Assembly (NCBI GenBank): GCA_012513915.1
Contig: JAAZBG010000196.1
Coordinates: forward strand, 1 to 37,575
DNA length: 37,575 bases
Direction: 5' to 3'
Source: Fibrobacter sp.
GTDB taxonomy: Bacteria > Fibrobacterota > Chitinivibrionia > Chitinivibrionales > Chitinispirillaceae
The notes beneath the pieces were generated by a model. The model was given only the letters and a program-made list of their open reading frames with translations, was not told the DNA's origin and did not search any database. Every line of letters starts with the position of its first letter. Positions within the stretch are counted from its first letter, which is position 1. Made by a program: the position numbers and the translations under genes. Below are positions 1 to 9,130 of the stretch, one piece after another.

Positions 1-580
1 CTTCAGGCTTACCCTTTACTGATGTTGTAAGAAGTTGTTTCGTATCGGGATCGGTTTTTGTAATAGATAGTACGCATGTATCTCCAGGTTTAAAAATGGT
101 GTCACCGGAAACGCTGATTGACGGTTTATGATTTTCAGGCATTACATCCGCTTCAACCATCAATATATCAATTGTTGCGGGGCTGAGGTTAGTACCCAAA
201 CTCGTATAAGGTTTAAATGTTGCATAATAGATCCCCGGAGAAAAAAAGGTCTGTTCTATCCAGAGTGTATCATTATAAGACGTCCCTATTCCAGACGGGA
301 TAAGCATGGTATCAAAAATGGTATCATTTTTAAAAGATATTGAAAACTGGATGGAGTCAAAATTTTCAATTAGTCTTAATGCTGCTCCAACAAAAAATTT
401 TTTATTAACTGTATCGGCAAGTGAATTTGTAAGGATCTTTCCATCTGTTGTCTTTATTACTGCAGATATTGCTGTTTTGGATGGATCAGTGGGATTTTCC
501 GGCAGATTGCCACAGTAAAAAATTACTGCAGTAAACATTAGTGGTAACAGGACAGTGGTGAAACGGTTAAAAAAAGACAT
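1..580 (-). CDS. Secreted or lipoprotein-like surface protein, C-terminus outside window
   Basis: An open frame runs from an ATG at 580 to the window edge without a stop (193 codons). AAGGAG lies 8 bases before the ATG, which fixes the start. The N-terminus (MSFFNRF, then about 15 hydrophobic residues ending in IFYC-GN) looks like a lipoprotein signal with Cys near residue 23, although FYC is a poor lipobox. The mature part is rich in Thr, Ser, Asp and beta-prone stretches. Around residues 150-190 a segment beginning NHKPSISVSGDT resembles the start of an Ig/cadherin-like repeat. This suggests a cell-surface protein built of beta-sandwich repeats. No enzymatic domain is visible in this part and the family is not recognised. 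It could equally be a periplasmic protein with an ordinary signal peptide. Confidence 0.75.
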   Translation of the reverse strand, partial: MSFFNRFTTVLLPLMFTAVIFYCGNLPENPTDPSKTAISAVIKTTDGKILTNSLADTVNKKFFVGAALRLIENFDSIQFSISFKNDTIFDTMLIPSGIGTSYNDTLWIEQTFFSPGIYYATFKPYTSLGTNLSPATIDILMVEADVMPENHKPSISVSGDTIFKPGDTCVLSITKTDPDTKQLLTTSVKGKPE

Positions 581-880
581 GAACGCTACTCCTTTTTAAT
601 GCAAGTACAGTTATGGGTGATGAATCCATCATTTTGATGCACAGATAGTTATAACCTATAAATACTAAATTTCTAATGAGACTTTTAAGTGAATTTATAA
701 CGACAAAATTATTTTTGGTACAATAGCGACTAGTTTTAAAATATGTAACAGCACAGCGCAGATCAAGAATAATTATAATGGTCGATTCTGTTTCCTCAAA
801 ACTCTTTACATCGTGTTATTACAAAACCCGATATTAGTCCAAATAGCAGATGAGTTGTTTTGTTTACACCGGACGCACTA
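581..880. other. AT-rich intergenic region, presumed promoter of the leftmost gene
   Basis: Apart from the terminator to its right, this region holds no convincing gene. It should contain the minus-strand promoter of the lipoprotein-like gene, but no -35/-10 pair stood out enough to call. Confidence 0.4.
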
Positions 881-925
881 AAAACAATAAGTGTCTGTAT
901 TTGAAATACAGACACTTATTGTTTT
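881..925 (-). terminator. Perfect 20-bp hairpin downstream of the GH8 gene
   Basis: A perfect inverted repeat has arms at 881-900 and 906-925 and a 5-base loop. The arm ends are A-rich on one side and T-rich on the other, so it can act as an intrinsic terminator for the minus-strand GH8 gene, which ends 45 bases away. The symmetry means it could work in both directions. Confidence 0.85.
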
Positions 926-969
926 ATTACTCTGCAACTGATGCAGGTGTATTTATCTGATGAGAATAA

Positions 970-2709
970 TCAATGATCAAGCGTGAATCTTCCACTTGCA
1001 TGTATCAAAGACATCATGTAGAGCAGACCATCATAATAACGATACTGACCGGATGGAATTTCCATATCCCAGAGTGTTTGTACAAAAAACTGGGCATTTT
1101 CGTCGTCAGGAATAGCGAACGCAAGCATTCCAAGCGGAGCGACGAGTCCTTTGCAGGGCTCAGGATGCTCTGCGCCACCATAAATTGCTCCGTCAAGTGT
1201 CATCTTTTCAGGATATTGGGGTTTGTGTTTACTTTTCATGAAAGCTGCATGTTTCGGGGCAAATGTTGTTTGCTGCCAAGCATCCGCTTTGTTGAAACGC
1301 CAGTCCATCATTATGTTAAGGCAAATACGCCAGCAGTCATCCCGGTAGATATTTCCAGGTGTATTGTTAACGGTCTGGGTATATGCACTACCATCAAAAT
1401 TTGCAAGATATGGTCCTAACATTGTTGTCGGATGGCAGACTTTCTGGAAATGGCTGCGTCCTTTTGTTGCAGCATCCTTCCAGAAGGCCTGGTTTCCGTT
1501 ATCGACTTCTGCGAATACCTCATAGAAGGCTGGCAATACGTATGAGGGGTCATTGTACTCGGCATTCGGGACAAACCTGATGATTCCGTCTTTGAAAAAT
1601 AATGACTTCATAGCACCGCAGATGCTTTTACCTTCTGTTGTATAGTTGCTGTTGTTCCAGCGTTTTCCAGCAATAAAAAGTGATGCTGCAATGTATTCTT
1701 CACCATCAGGCGCAGGACCCGTATCCTGGATTTTTCCGTCAGCACCAGCTTTCCAACCGAATGTTTTATTGTTATTTTGCATATTTTTTTTTGCCCATGC
1801 CCAGAGCTTTTCAAATTCTGTTTTTTTATCAAGCTGTGCAGCGATCATCATGCCATATGACATACCTTCAGAACGAACATCATTGTCGCTAGGGTTAACG
1901 TCTAATATGTAGGCACCGACATCACCTTCAAAATAGATCTTTTGATCATTTGCATTCCCGTAAAACAATTGCTGAAATGCTTTATCAAGCTTTGCGTCGA
2001 TTTCTGCATCGGTTTTGCCGAGAATGGATCCAAAAAGGTTATTTTCATCGGCGATTTTTTCTGCGGTCATGGTAATAGTGATATCAGACTGATCGTATGA
2101 GTCGATTTGCTTTATTGCAGTAACGAAGCCCGGGCATTTCACTTTCAGTGTGTCGGGTAATGCCGCTACGGTTGCCTGTATACTCCGGGAGGTGCCTGCT
2201 GCATTTGAATGGAGGCCATCCACTACGATTTCTTTGCCTGTATTTATCAGTTTGCGCGTGACTGTGTTGTTGTCGACAGAAATATCCATCAGATATAATC
2301 CGGGAGCAAGTTGAGGAAGCACACAGGTCTGCACCCCGGGCTCCATCTTACCAAGAGAAATCGCAAATACTCTTTTTCCACTTCCGGAAAAGAGTGTAAC
2401 CATACCACTTCCTGCCGGTACAGTAGTGGAAAACCTGAGTGTGGTTCCTTTAAATCCTATATTACTGAAAACATTGCTGGAAATTCCAGATTTGAATCCA
2501 CTGCGCACTGCAGTGGCTGTGGAAATTAGAAATTTACCCTGTGCGTCAGTGGTATCTTTCAGTGATGTATTGGATGCGAGTGTAACGATTGCATTCTCAA
2601 TCGCAGCTCCGGTGGCGTCTTTTACTGTTCCACCCAAATTGATTTCCTGCGCAGATGTCGTAAGCGCAGCCCCCAAAGCCATCATAACGACAAATTTTTT
2701 AATTTGCAT
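970..2709 (-). CDS. Secreted GH8 family glycosidase (xylanase/endoglucanase type) with N-terminal beta domains
   Basis: This 579-residue protein starts at an ATG preceded by GGGGAG at 6 bases. An upstream in-frame Met 9 codons earlier has no such site. Residues 1-20 form a signal peptide ending TTSAQ. Next come a carboxypeptidase-regulatory-like beta domain (about 22-85), a sorting-like beta module (about 103-155, ending GLYLMDISV) and a short PEGA-like stretch (about 185-215). The GH8 catalytic domain fills about 225-579. The hallmark SEGMSYGM places the proposed general acid at Glu281, and the YRDDCWR motif (Asp457/Asp458) matches the conserved Asp region of GH8. The layout resembles reducing-end xylose-releasing exo-oligoxylanases and endoxylanases more than cellulose-synthase BcsZ, but exact specificity cannot be read. 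The neighbouring GH12 gene supports plant cell-wall glycan breakdown. Confidence 0.9.
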   Translation of the reverse strand: MQIKKFVVMMALGAALTTSAQEINLGGTVKDATGAAIENAIVTLASNTSLKDTTDAQGKFLISTATAVRSGFKSGISSNVFSNIGFKGTTLRFSTTVPAGSGMVTLFSGSGKRVFAISLGKMEPGVQTCVLPQLAPGLYLMDISVDNNTVTRKLINTGKEIVVDGLHSNAAGTSRSIQATVAALPDTLKVKCPGFVTAIKQIDSYDQSDITITMTAEKIADENNLFGSILGKTDAEIDAKLDKAFQQLFYGNANDQKIYFEGDVGAYILDVNPSDNDVRSEGMSYGMMIAAQLDKKTEFEKLWAWAKKNMQNNNKTFGWKAGADGKIQDTGPAPDGEEYIAASLFIAGKRWNNSNYTTEGKSICGAMKSLFFKDGIIRFVPNAEYNDPSYVLPAFYEVFAEVDNGNQAFWKDAATKGRSHFQKVCHPTTMLGPYLANFDGSAYTQTVNNTPGNIYRDDCWRICLNIMMDWRFNKADAWQQTTFAPKHAAFMKSKHKPQYPEKMTLDGAIYGGAEHPEPCKGLVAPLGMLAFAIPDDENAQFFVQTLWDMEIPSGQYRYYDGLLYMMSLIHASGRFTLDH

Positions 2710-2737
2710 TATAAGCTCCCCTTCCCTTATACGCATC

Positions 2738-2756
2738 CTATCTGCGAATCAGATAG
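2738..2756. promoter_or_regulatory. Short inverted repeat in the GH8 leader
   Basis: CTATCTG and CAGATAG flank CGAAT, 29 bases upstream of the GH8 start codon. It may be an operator or a 5' mRNA hairpin. No regulator can be assigned. Confidence 0.35.
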
Positions 2757-2917
2757 AATGAATGATTGTTGTTGTTAAAAAGTACCCCCTATAATCACCG
2801 CTAAAAATAAACGATGACAAAGCTTGCTGGACAAGTATCTTTTTTTGTGCATTTTTAAAATGAAAAGGATCACTAATGGTTTAATTGCCATTCTCTTTTG
2901 AGAATATTAAGGCAAAA

Positions 2918-3008
2918 GATAATTACACTGCGGGACTTTGAACCGGGTAATGATGTCAGGGACGGGAGCGGTTCGACTGTTGTTAAGAGATATGATGTTA
3001 ACTGCTGA
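2918..3008 (+). pseudogene. Remnant of the 3' end of a second GH12 gene
   Basis: This stretch matches the last ~30 codons of the intact GH12 gene 1.1 kb downstream (4027-4121). Both begin GATAATTACA, then share CTGGGTAATGA- and GTCAGGGA-like blocks and end TATGATGTTAA. Removing one extra T near 2938 restores a frame reading AGLEPGNDVRDGSGS and then TVVKRYDVNC with a stop, against NLELGNEVRDGTGS and AVIRKYDVKVE in the intact copy. The GH12 acid/base Glu is replaced by Asp (GND versus GNE). No matching 5' part is visible upstream, so the copy is truncated, frameshifted and dead. The rest of 2757-3329 shows no gene; it should include the GH12 promoter. Confidence 0.8.
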
Positions 3009-3329
3009 TTGCTCACTGGTGTGTATGGCTTTATTCGCTGACGTCGTTGGAGAGATTGTCTGCACTTCTGTTCTCTGGAGAAAAACGGAAATTTCAAGCG
3101 ACTGTACTTTCAGTTGTTAAAAAATGTGAAATACTAATAAGTTACATTTCGATTATTTACTGAATACAACAAAAGAACTAATGACCCAAAGTGACATTTT
3201 TTACCACAGTAACTATTTACAAACGGCTTGTCAGCTGTTTTTTGCAGGAAGCTGGTAAATGTATTGATGGTACAGGGTATATTATTGTACTGTAAACTAT
3301 ATAGAATATATTGTAAAAAAGGAGATGTT

Positions 3330-4121
3330 GTGAAGAAAAATTGTTATTTAATAAGAGTAATTACTGCTTCTGTTGCCGTTCTGCTATTTAGATCAATCCC
3401 GGGTGCTGAGGTTTCCGAGTATTCTAACGATTGGGAATCATTTGTAGTTAATGACCAGCACAGGGTTGTAAATAATGTCTGGAACAAGGATGCGAGGACG
3501 GGTGATTATACTCAGTCAATTATTAAAGGTGATGATTTCTTCGGATGGAAGTGGAACTGGGAGGGTGATAAGAATGTGGTTTTATCGTATCCCGAAGTGA
3601 TGAACGGAGATTCTCCGTGGAATAATGATCCGAATCTTAACCCGGGTTTTCCTTTTCTGGCCGGCAGTAAGAAACTAACTGTTGATTTTGATATCGAATT
3701 GCAGACAAAAGGGAAATGCAATATGGCATTCGAGTTCTGGGCGTTGTCAGCTCTTCCCAGCAAAAAGGAGAATATTTCCCAGGAGGTCATGATCTGGAAT
3801 TACAATAAAACAGGTGATTCCTGGACATGGGCGAAATACGTCGGTAAATTCAAAGCAGACGGGGTCGTATATGATGTTTACCATAAGGGAAATCACGGTG
3901 ATGAATCCGGTGTAAACTCAAACAAATGGACATATACAGCGTTTGTCGCAAGAAAACCTTTCTTAAAAGGAACGCTCAATGTACATCTTTTTATCGACTA
4001 CCTTATCAGTAAAAAGATAGTAACAAATGATAATTACATTGCGAATCTTGAGCTGGGTAATGAGGTCAGGGATGGTACAGGCTCGGCTGTCATTAGAAAA
4101 TATGATGTTAAGGTTGAATGA
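3330..4121 (+). CDS. Secreted GH12 family endoglucanase/xyloglucanase
   Basis: The frame is open from further upstream, but GGAG at 3321 sits 5 bases before a GTG at 3330 that opens directly into a signal peptide (VKKNCYLIRV, a hydrophobic core, then IPGAEV), so this start is chosen. It gives 263 residues, the usual size for GH12. Family hallmarks are the aromatic FGWKWNW block, LSYPEV, QEVMIW with the expected nucleophile Glu152, and LELGNEV with the expected acid/base Glu245. GH12 enzymes cleave beta-1,4-glucans or xyloglucan with retention of configuration; the substrate cannot be told from the sequence. A truncated, decayed copy of the same gene lies upstream, suggesting an old tandem duplication. 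Confidence 0.92.
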   Translation: MKKNCYLIRVITASVAVLLFRSIPGAEVSEYSNDWESFVVNDQHRVVNNVWNKDARTGDYTQSIIKGDDFFGWKWNWEGDKNVVLSYPEVMNGDSPWNNDPNLNPGFPFLAGSKKLTVDFDIELQTKGKCNMAFEFWALSALPSKKENISQEVMIWNYNKTGDSWTWAKYVGKFKADGVVYDVYHKGNHGDESGVNSNKWTYTAFVARKPFLKGTLNVHLFIDYLISKKIVTNDNYIANLELGNEVRDGTGSAVIRKYDVKVE

Positions 4122-4201
4122 TATTTCGTTACGTGCCGGTATTGATCCGGCTGATAGTAACATACTGGTAGACATCTTTTAAACCCTGAATGTCCAATAG
4201 A

Positions 4202-4699
4202 TCAGCACAATGTCCAACTTTCTGTTGGACATTTCGGGTTATATTGAACGTTAATAAAAAAGGGACTGAAAAATTTAGAATGCTTGAAGCGCAGAATAAT
4301 TGAATGGGTGGCAATCATGCTGGTTATAAGTAGAATAATCACCACTATCCCTAAAATTATCAAAGTTTTACCCCTGAAGTTCGCTTTCTTGCCTGTAACA
4401 ACAACAGTATCCCGTATAACTTTCATTCCAGGGTATGGCATAGCATTGTATTTGCATATTTTACGGCCAATGGCTATTAAATAGATCGCAACTGGAATAA
4501 ATGAAAATAAAAACAAATGGGCTATTATTTCTTTTACTTCGACACGTTCCTTATTAGGCAAATTGTCAAGAATGTTTAAAAGTGGCGGACAAATGAAATT
4601 CCAGGCTAAAATACCCAGTATAATTACAATCAGATATCCTGAAAAAAGTTTCCTTCGATAGTTTCTGTCTGCTTTTATAATCTCTTTTTCAATAGTCAT
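4202..4699 (-). CDS. Small three-helix membrane protein, function unknown
   Basis: A 165-residue protein with AAGGA placed 6 bases before the ATG. Three hydrophobic segments lie at about 19-40, 58-80 and 110-131. Between the second and third is a conserved-looking cytosolic or periplasmic loop with PYPGMKVIRDT and a Gly-Lys-Lys-Ala stretch followed by FRGK. I have an unverified impression of similar small proteins annotated as hypothetical in Gammaproteobacteria, with no known role. The last ~15 codons run into the hairpin that follows the convergent GH12 gene, so the C-terminus may have been altered by that sequence. It stands alone on its strand. Confidence 0.6.
   Translation of the reverse strand: MTIEKEIIKADRNYRRKLFSGYLIVIILGILAWNFICPPLLNILDNLPNKERVEVKEIIAHLFLFSFIPVAIYLIAIGRKICKYNAMPYPGMKVIRDTVVVTGKKANFRGKTLIILGIVVIILLITSMIATHSIILRFKHSKFFSPFFINVQYNPKCPTESWTLC
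4209..4233. terminator. Hairpin between convergent GH12 and membrane-protein genes
   Basis: AATGTCCAAC and GTTGGACATT form a perfect 10-bp stem with a 5-base loop. There is no strong T run, and the hairpin overlaps the last codons of the minus-strand gene. It probably blocks or stabilises convergent transcripts. A partial extra copy of the left arm (AATGTCCAA) occurs at about 4189. Confidence 0.55.
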
Positions 4700-5026
4700 T
4701 TTTATTCCTTATGATTGTATAATTATACCATTGCCAATAATAAGAAATAAACCGATAATTCTGGAAAAATGTGCGTGTATTGCGCATCTTAAACGATTAC
4801 TGGTAAAAAAGTAATCCGGGGACGTAGTACCGGTTATGAAGAGATCTATATGGTGAATTTAGCAAAATACCATTTAAAGAAAACAAACATTGGCACCAGC
4901 GTCTTTTTATAATTAAAAAAACAGCGGTGGAAGATATTATTTTTGTACAATGTCTATTGATAAACCTGTTTTTTTTACAGCTATGAACTAATTTGAATAG
5001 TTAGAGTACCGAATGAAGAATGAACT
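4700..5026. other. Intergenic region between divergent genes
   Basis: This AT-rich region separates the divergent membrane-protein and outer-membrane genes, so it should hold both promoters. Only very short frames (20 codons or fewer) occur and none has ribosome-site support. No strong repeat was seen. Confidence 0.4.
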
Positions 5027-5878
5027 ATGTTAGTTTTTATCCTCCTACTAATATTTTGCATACCCGCATTGGGCACCACCTTTCACACCGGGCCGATTGC
5101 CACCGGTGTAAGTTCCTGGGTGACATTTCCTGTAGACCGTGATGTATTCAGTGCATATAATAAACTCTCATTTGATGCTTATTTTTCGTATGGGAAAATT
5201 AAAGGGTTTGCCGGATTTCCGATTCTTTATACATTGACTAAAAAGGATTCTATTAATGTTAATGGTGTAAAAGTTCCGGTAGACACACTGGTTGGAAAAA
5301 TTGCTGCTGGAGATTTTACCACATATATCGCAATACGTATCGGAAGTATCGAGCCCAGAGTCGGAATCGTTTTTCCTCTTGGTTATAAAACAAATACCGG
5401 TGTCTGGCTTGGTTCAAAAAATGTTGTTCTCAAATTAGGTATGGGATTTTCCGGTGATCTGAATAAAAAACTACGATTACGATATGGGGGAGAGTTGTAT
5501 TACAATTACTATATAGCGGGTTTCCCGAAAATAAAGGACTCTCAGGGAAAACAGGGCAGCTGGTCAATAGATCCGGATGTAAAAGTATCAACAACATGGT
5601 TTAAAAAAACGACTTTGGGAATTGAACTGCTGGGTGGTTTTAAAAAACTCTATCCAATATGGCTTAAATACAAATCATTCCAGGGGTATGAGTTATCATA
5701 TTCGATTGTCCCGCATATCTATGCCTCGTATGATCTGTCATCACGGGTATACATCAGTGGAAAGTGTGGCTTTGGACCATCATTCAAACGAATCGTTGAT
5801 TCTCCATCGAAACACAACGATTGGAATCAATCCGGAAATGCCCTGAATGTAAGTATTGGAATCGGCTTTTATCCCTGA
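5027..5878 (+). CDS. Outer-membrane beta-barrel-like protein
   Basis: A 283-residue protein that begins with a short signal peptide (MLVFILLLIFCIPALG). The remainder alternates amphipathic beta strands with Gly/Asn/Asp turns and ends in strands of the type VSIGIGFYP, as in small outer-membrane barrels. There is no lipobox or catalytic motif. The upstream ribosome site is weak (GAAGAA), and two nearby ATGs are in other frames, so this start is the only workable one. It is a single-gene unit between divergent and convergent neighbours. The family is not recognised. A role in transport or anchoring linked to the nearby glycosidases is possible but only suggested by position. Confidence 0.7.
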   Translation: MLVFILLLIFCIPALGTTFHTGPIATGVSSWVTFPVDRDVFSAYNKLSFDAYFSYGKIKGFAGFPILYTLTKKDSINVNGVKVPVDTLVGKIAAGDFTTYIAIRIGSIEPRVGIVFPLGYKTNTGVWLGSKNVVLKLGMGFSGDLNKKLRLRYGGELYYNYYIAGFPKIKDSQGKQGSWSIDPDVKVSTTWFKKTTLGIELLGGFKKLYPIWLKYKSFQGYELSYSIVPHIYASYDLSSRVYISGKCGFGPSFKRIVDSPSKHNDWNQSGNALNVSIGIGFYP

Positions 5879-5948
5879 GTGTAAAACCGGTTGAGCCGCA
5901 TTACTATTGTATTGTTGCTACATATTTTGGAATTGACAAAAAACAAAA

Positions 5949-5974
5949 TTCCCGACTCTATACAGAATCGGGAA
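5949..5974. terminator. Hairpin between convergent barrel gene and purF
   Basis: TTCCCGA and TCGGGAA form a 7-bp stem around a 12-base loop. It is preceded by AAAACAAAA (a T-rich tail when read on the minus strand), so it is a plausible terminator for the purF end of the nucleotide operon and perhaps also for the barrel gene. Confidence 0.6.
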
Positions 5975-6030
5975 CTTAAATGTATCAATAATAATCAGTT
6001 GGTTCCAGAATATGGATGTGATACTGAACA

Positions 6031-7449
6031 CTACTTACACTTCGAAACCGCATCCATCGCTTCAATGAACTTTGCACCATCAACCGGATACTTCCCGTTA
6101 AAGCACGCAGAACAGAAATCCTGTGGATTTGGTGTGGCGCTGAGTGTACCTTCAATTGACAAGTAGCCAAGAGAATCGACTTCAAGATAGTTCCTGATCT
6201 CCTCAATAGTCTGCTCGTTCGCAATCAGTTCCCCTTTTGTCGGCATATCGATTCCATAGAAACAAGGGGAGATAATTGGTGGTGATGAAATTCTTAAATG
6301 AATTTCAGCAGGCTGTGCAGTACGGATAAGGCGGATAATCTTTTTCATTGTAGTACCACGTACGATTGAGTCATCAACGATAACCACTTTTTTGCCCTTG
6401 AGTACACCCTTGACAGGATTAAACTTGAGGCGGACACCGAAATCACGGCCTGACTGTGCAGGATGAATAAAGGTGCGTCCGACATAGTGGTTACGGATAA
6501 GCCCGATATCAAAACGTACTCCGGATGCCTCAGAGAAACCAAGCGCAGCTGTAGTTGCAGAGTCGGGAACACCAATGACAAGATCCGCGCCATCAACAGG
6601 ATGTTCCTGTGCGAGACGTCGTCCGAGACGACGTCTGACTTTGTCAACATTACTGCCGAAAACAAACGAATCAGGACGTGAAAAATAGATGAATTCGAAA
6701 ATGCAGTGTGCCGGTTTTATATCGGGTTCAAATACTGGAATCCTAAAGCTGGTGATTCCATCTTTGTCAACTCTGACCATTTCACCCGGTAGAACCTCGC
6801 GGATCATTGATGCACCAACGAGGTCAAAAGCACATGTTTCCGATGAAAGGAAATAACTTCCCTCTTCATTCATACCAAGGATCAGAGGTCGTATTCCCCG
6901 CGGATCGCGTGCTCCGTACATTGCGTCAGGTGTAAGAAATAGAATTGAGAATGCCCCCTTTACACCAGAGAGTGCATCAAGTATCATCGCGTCAATAGAA
7001 TCGCGTTTTGACCGCGCAATAAGATGCATGATCACTTCAGTATCGGTTGTTGATGAAAAAATTGAGCCGTCATCAACCATCCAGCGGCGCAACTCATCAG
7101 CGTTTGTCAGGTTGCCGTTATGCGCGCCGGCAATCTGGCCGGCACGTGAATTAATAAGAATCGGCTGTGCGTTCTCTATTGTTGATGAACCCGATGTTGA
7201 ATAACGGTTGTGGCCGATTGCGCAGGTTCCCTGTAAACCTTCAAGAATACCCTTCTTTTTAAAAACCTGACCAACATATCCCATTCCTTTATAAACAGAG
7301 ATCTCTTTACGGTCTGTTACAGCAATACCACAGCTTTCCTGACCGCGATGCTGCAATGTGTAAAGTCCAAGATAGGTCAGGTGTGATGCCTGTGGGTGAT
7401 TGTAAACGCCAAAAATACCGCACTCTTCATGCAATTTTTCATCAAACAT
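6031..7449 (-). CDS. purF: Amidophosphoribosyltransferase
   Basis: This enzyme makes 5-phosphoribosylamine from PRPP and glutamine, the first step of de novo purine synthesis. The ATG at 7449 gives 472 residues with a nine-residue propeptide before the catalytic Cys10 (EECGIFGVY), which must be exposed by processing. The N-terminal Ntn-hydrolase glutaminase part includes the [12 protein letters not shown] block. The C-terminal phosphoribosyltransferase part has the PRPP loop [13 protein letters not shown]. Cysteines in HCIFEF, SPCFYG and CSAC match the [4Fe-4S] ligands of the Bacillus-type enzyme. The start overlaps the end of pyrG by 8 bases, with GGAAGG inside pyrG as ribosome site, so translation is probably coupled. 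A GTG 24 bases earlier is less likely because it lies on that site. Confidence 0.95.
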   Translation of the reverse strand: MFDEKLHEECGIFGVYNHPQASHLTYLGLYTLQHRGQESCGIAVTDRKEISVYKGMGYVGQVFKKKGILEGLQGTCAIGHNRYSTSGSSTIENAQPILINSRAGQIAGAHNGNLTNADELRRWMVDDGSIFSSTTDTEVIMHLIARSKRDSIDAMILDALSGVKGAFSILFLTPDAMYGARDPRGIRPLILGMNEEGSYFLSSETCAFDLVGASMIREVLPGEMVRVDKDGITSFRIPVFEPDIKPAHCIFEFIYFSRPDSFVFGSNVDKVRRRLGRRLAQEHPVDGADLVIGVPDSATTAALGFSEASGVRFDIGLIRNHYVGRTFIHPAQSGRDFGVRLKFNPVKGVLKGKKVVIVDDSIVRGTTMKKIIRLIRTAQPAEIHLRISSPPIISPCFYGIDMPTKGELIANEQTIEEIRNYLEVDSLGYLSIEGTLSATPNPQDFCSACFNGKYPVDGAKFIEAMDAVSKCK

Positions 7450-9064
7450 TTTTTTCAATCTTCCTTCCGCCACACTTTAAACTTGCACCGATAAAATCTC
7501 TGAATAATGGATGCGGATCAATCGGACGTGACTTGAATTCCGGATGAAACTGAACCGCAACAAACCATGGATGATCCTCAAGCTCTACTATTTCGACAAG
7601 AAGTCCGTTTGGTGAGAGACCGCTAAGCGACATACCGGCTTTCTCAAACTGCTCCCTGTAATCATTATTGAATTCAAAACGGTGACGATGACGTTCCGAA
7701 ATGGAATCTTTTCCGTATGATTTACGAACAATAGAGTTCTTCTTAAGCTCGCAGGGGAATGCTCCAAGACGCATTGTTCCACCAAGATTCATTACACGCT
7801 TCTGTTCCTCCATAAGGTGGATAACAGGATTTTTCGTGTCCTGAATGTTTTCTGTTGTGTCAGCATCTTTAAGCTTGAGCACATTCCGTGCGAATTCGAT
7901 AACTGCCATATGCATACCGTAACAGATACCGAAATAAGGAATCTTTTTTTCACGTGCATAGGTTACTGCTTTTATTTTCCCCTCAACGCCGCGGGCTCCA
8001 AAACCACCCGGTACAAGAATACCGCCAAGCCCTTTAAGTTCGTGCTCTGCTCCGTTTTTCTCAATATCCTCGGCAGAGATACTTGTTATCTTTACTTTTG
8101 CAGTGTGTGCTGCCCCCGCATGGTTCAGTGCTTCATGAATTGATTTGTATGCATCAAGAAGCTCACTGTATTTTCCGACAACTCCAATTTCGACAACCTG
8201 ATCTGCATTGATCACTTTATCGCAATACTCTCTCCACGGACGCAAATTCCTGCGTCCACCGCGAAGACCGAGATTGTCAACTATGACAGTGTCTAAATCC
8301 TGTTCCGCAAACTGCAGAGGTACTTCATAAATGGTGTTTTCTGCATCCATGCACTCGACAACCGCTTCTTCATCGACATTACAAAATAGAGAAAGTTTTT
8401 TTCGTACGTCTTTGTCAAGATGCTTTTCGGTACGGCAGATAAGAATATCAGGAATAATACCGATTTCTCTGAGACGGCCTACAGAATGCTGTGTCGGCTT
8501 TGTTTTAACTTCCCCCGCTCTGTGAAGATACGGAATCAGGGTAACATGTATGAACAGTACGTTATTTCTGCCTTCCTGCTGACGAAACTGACGAAGCGCT
8601 TCGAGGTAGGGGAGACTTTCGATATCGCCAACAGTTCCACCGATCTCGCTTATTACTACGTCAACGTCGTTTGTTACAACTGAGCGGATACTGTCGCAGA
8701 TTTCGCTTGTCACATGAGGAACCACCTGAACGGTACCGCCAAGGTAGTCACCGCGACGTTCTTTTTTAATAATAGCGTCGTAGATCCGCCCTGATGTATA
8801 GTTGCAGTTACGGTTGGTGGTTACACCGGTAAAGCGTTCGTAGTGACCGAGATCAAGGTCTGACTCGGCGCCATCATCGGTAACGTACACCTCTCCATGT
8901 TGATACGGATTCATTGTTCCCGGATCAACATTCAGATAGGGGTCAAACTTTTGATGAATAACGCGAAGTCCTCGCGATTTAAGCAGCACACCGATTGATG
9001 CTGCTGTGATTCCTTTACCTAGTGATGAAACAACACCACCTGTGACGAAAATGTATTTAGCCAT
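7442..9064 (-). CDS. pyrG: CTP synthase
   Basis: Converts UTP to CTP using ATP and glutamine. The protein is 540 residues, normal length. The synthetase domain starts with [10 protein letters not shown] (P-loop-like) and contains the conserved FDPYLN and HYERFTG blocks. The class I glutaminase domain has the nucleophile in GICYGMH and the His/Glu pair in QFHPEF. GGAG precedes the ATG at 9064. It follows carB after an intervening terminator-like hairpin and overlaps purF, so the operon joins pyrimidine and purine steps. Confidence 0.97.
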   Translation of the reverse strand: MAKYIFVTGGVVSSLGKGITAASIGVLLKSRGLRVIHQKFDPYLNVDPGTMNPYQHGEVYVTDDGAESDLDLGHYERFTGVTTNRNCNYTSGRIYDAIIKKERRGDYLGGTVQVVPHVTSEICDSIRSVVTNDVDVVISEIGGTVGDIESLPYLEALRQFRQQEGRNNVLFIHVTLIPYLHRAGEVKTKPTQHSVGRLREIGIIPDILICRTEKHLDKDVRKKLSLFCNVDEEAVVECMDAENTIYEVPLQFAEQDLDTVIVDNLGLRGGRRNLRPWREYCDKVINADQVVEIGVVGKYSELLDAYKSIHEALNHAGAAHTAKVKITSISAEDIEKNGAEHELKGLGGILVPGGFGARGVEGKIKAVTYAREKKIPYFGICYGMHMAVIEFARNVLKLKDADTTENIQDTKNPVIHLMEEQKRVMNLGGTMRLGAFPCELKKNSIVRKSYGKDSISERHRHRFEFNNDYREQFEKAGMSLSGLSPNGLLVEIVELEDHPWFVAVQFHPEFKSRPIDPHPLFRDFIGASLKCGGRKIEKNV

Positions 9065-9099
9065 TAGCCCGCTCCGGAGATGCTTTTACGAAAAAGTAA

Positions 9100-9122
9100 A
9101 GGGGCGCAAGTTTTACGCCCCT
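9100..9122 (-). terminator. Intrinsic terminator after carB
   Basis: On the minus strand AGGGGCG pairs with CGCCCCT and is followed by TTTACTTTTT. It sits between carB and pyrG, so part of the carAB transcript should end here, with read-through or a second promoter serving pyrG-purF. Confidence 0.8.
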
Positions 9123-9130
9123 GAATAGAC

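Noticed and set aside
2873-3120. Short open frames on both strands in the gap before GH12
   Set aside because: They lie over the GH12 remnant, have no ribosome sites and resemble no protein family.
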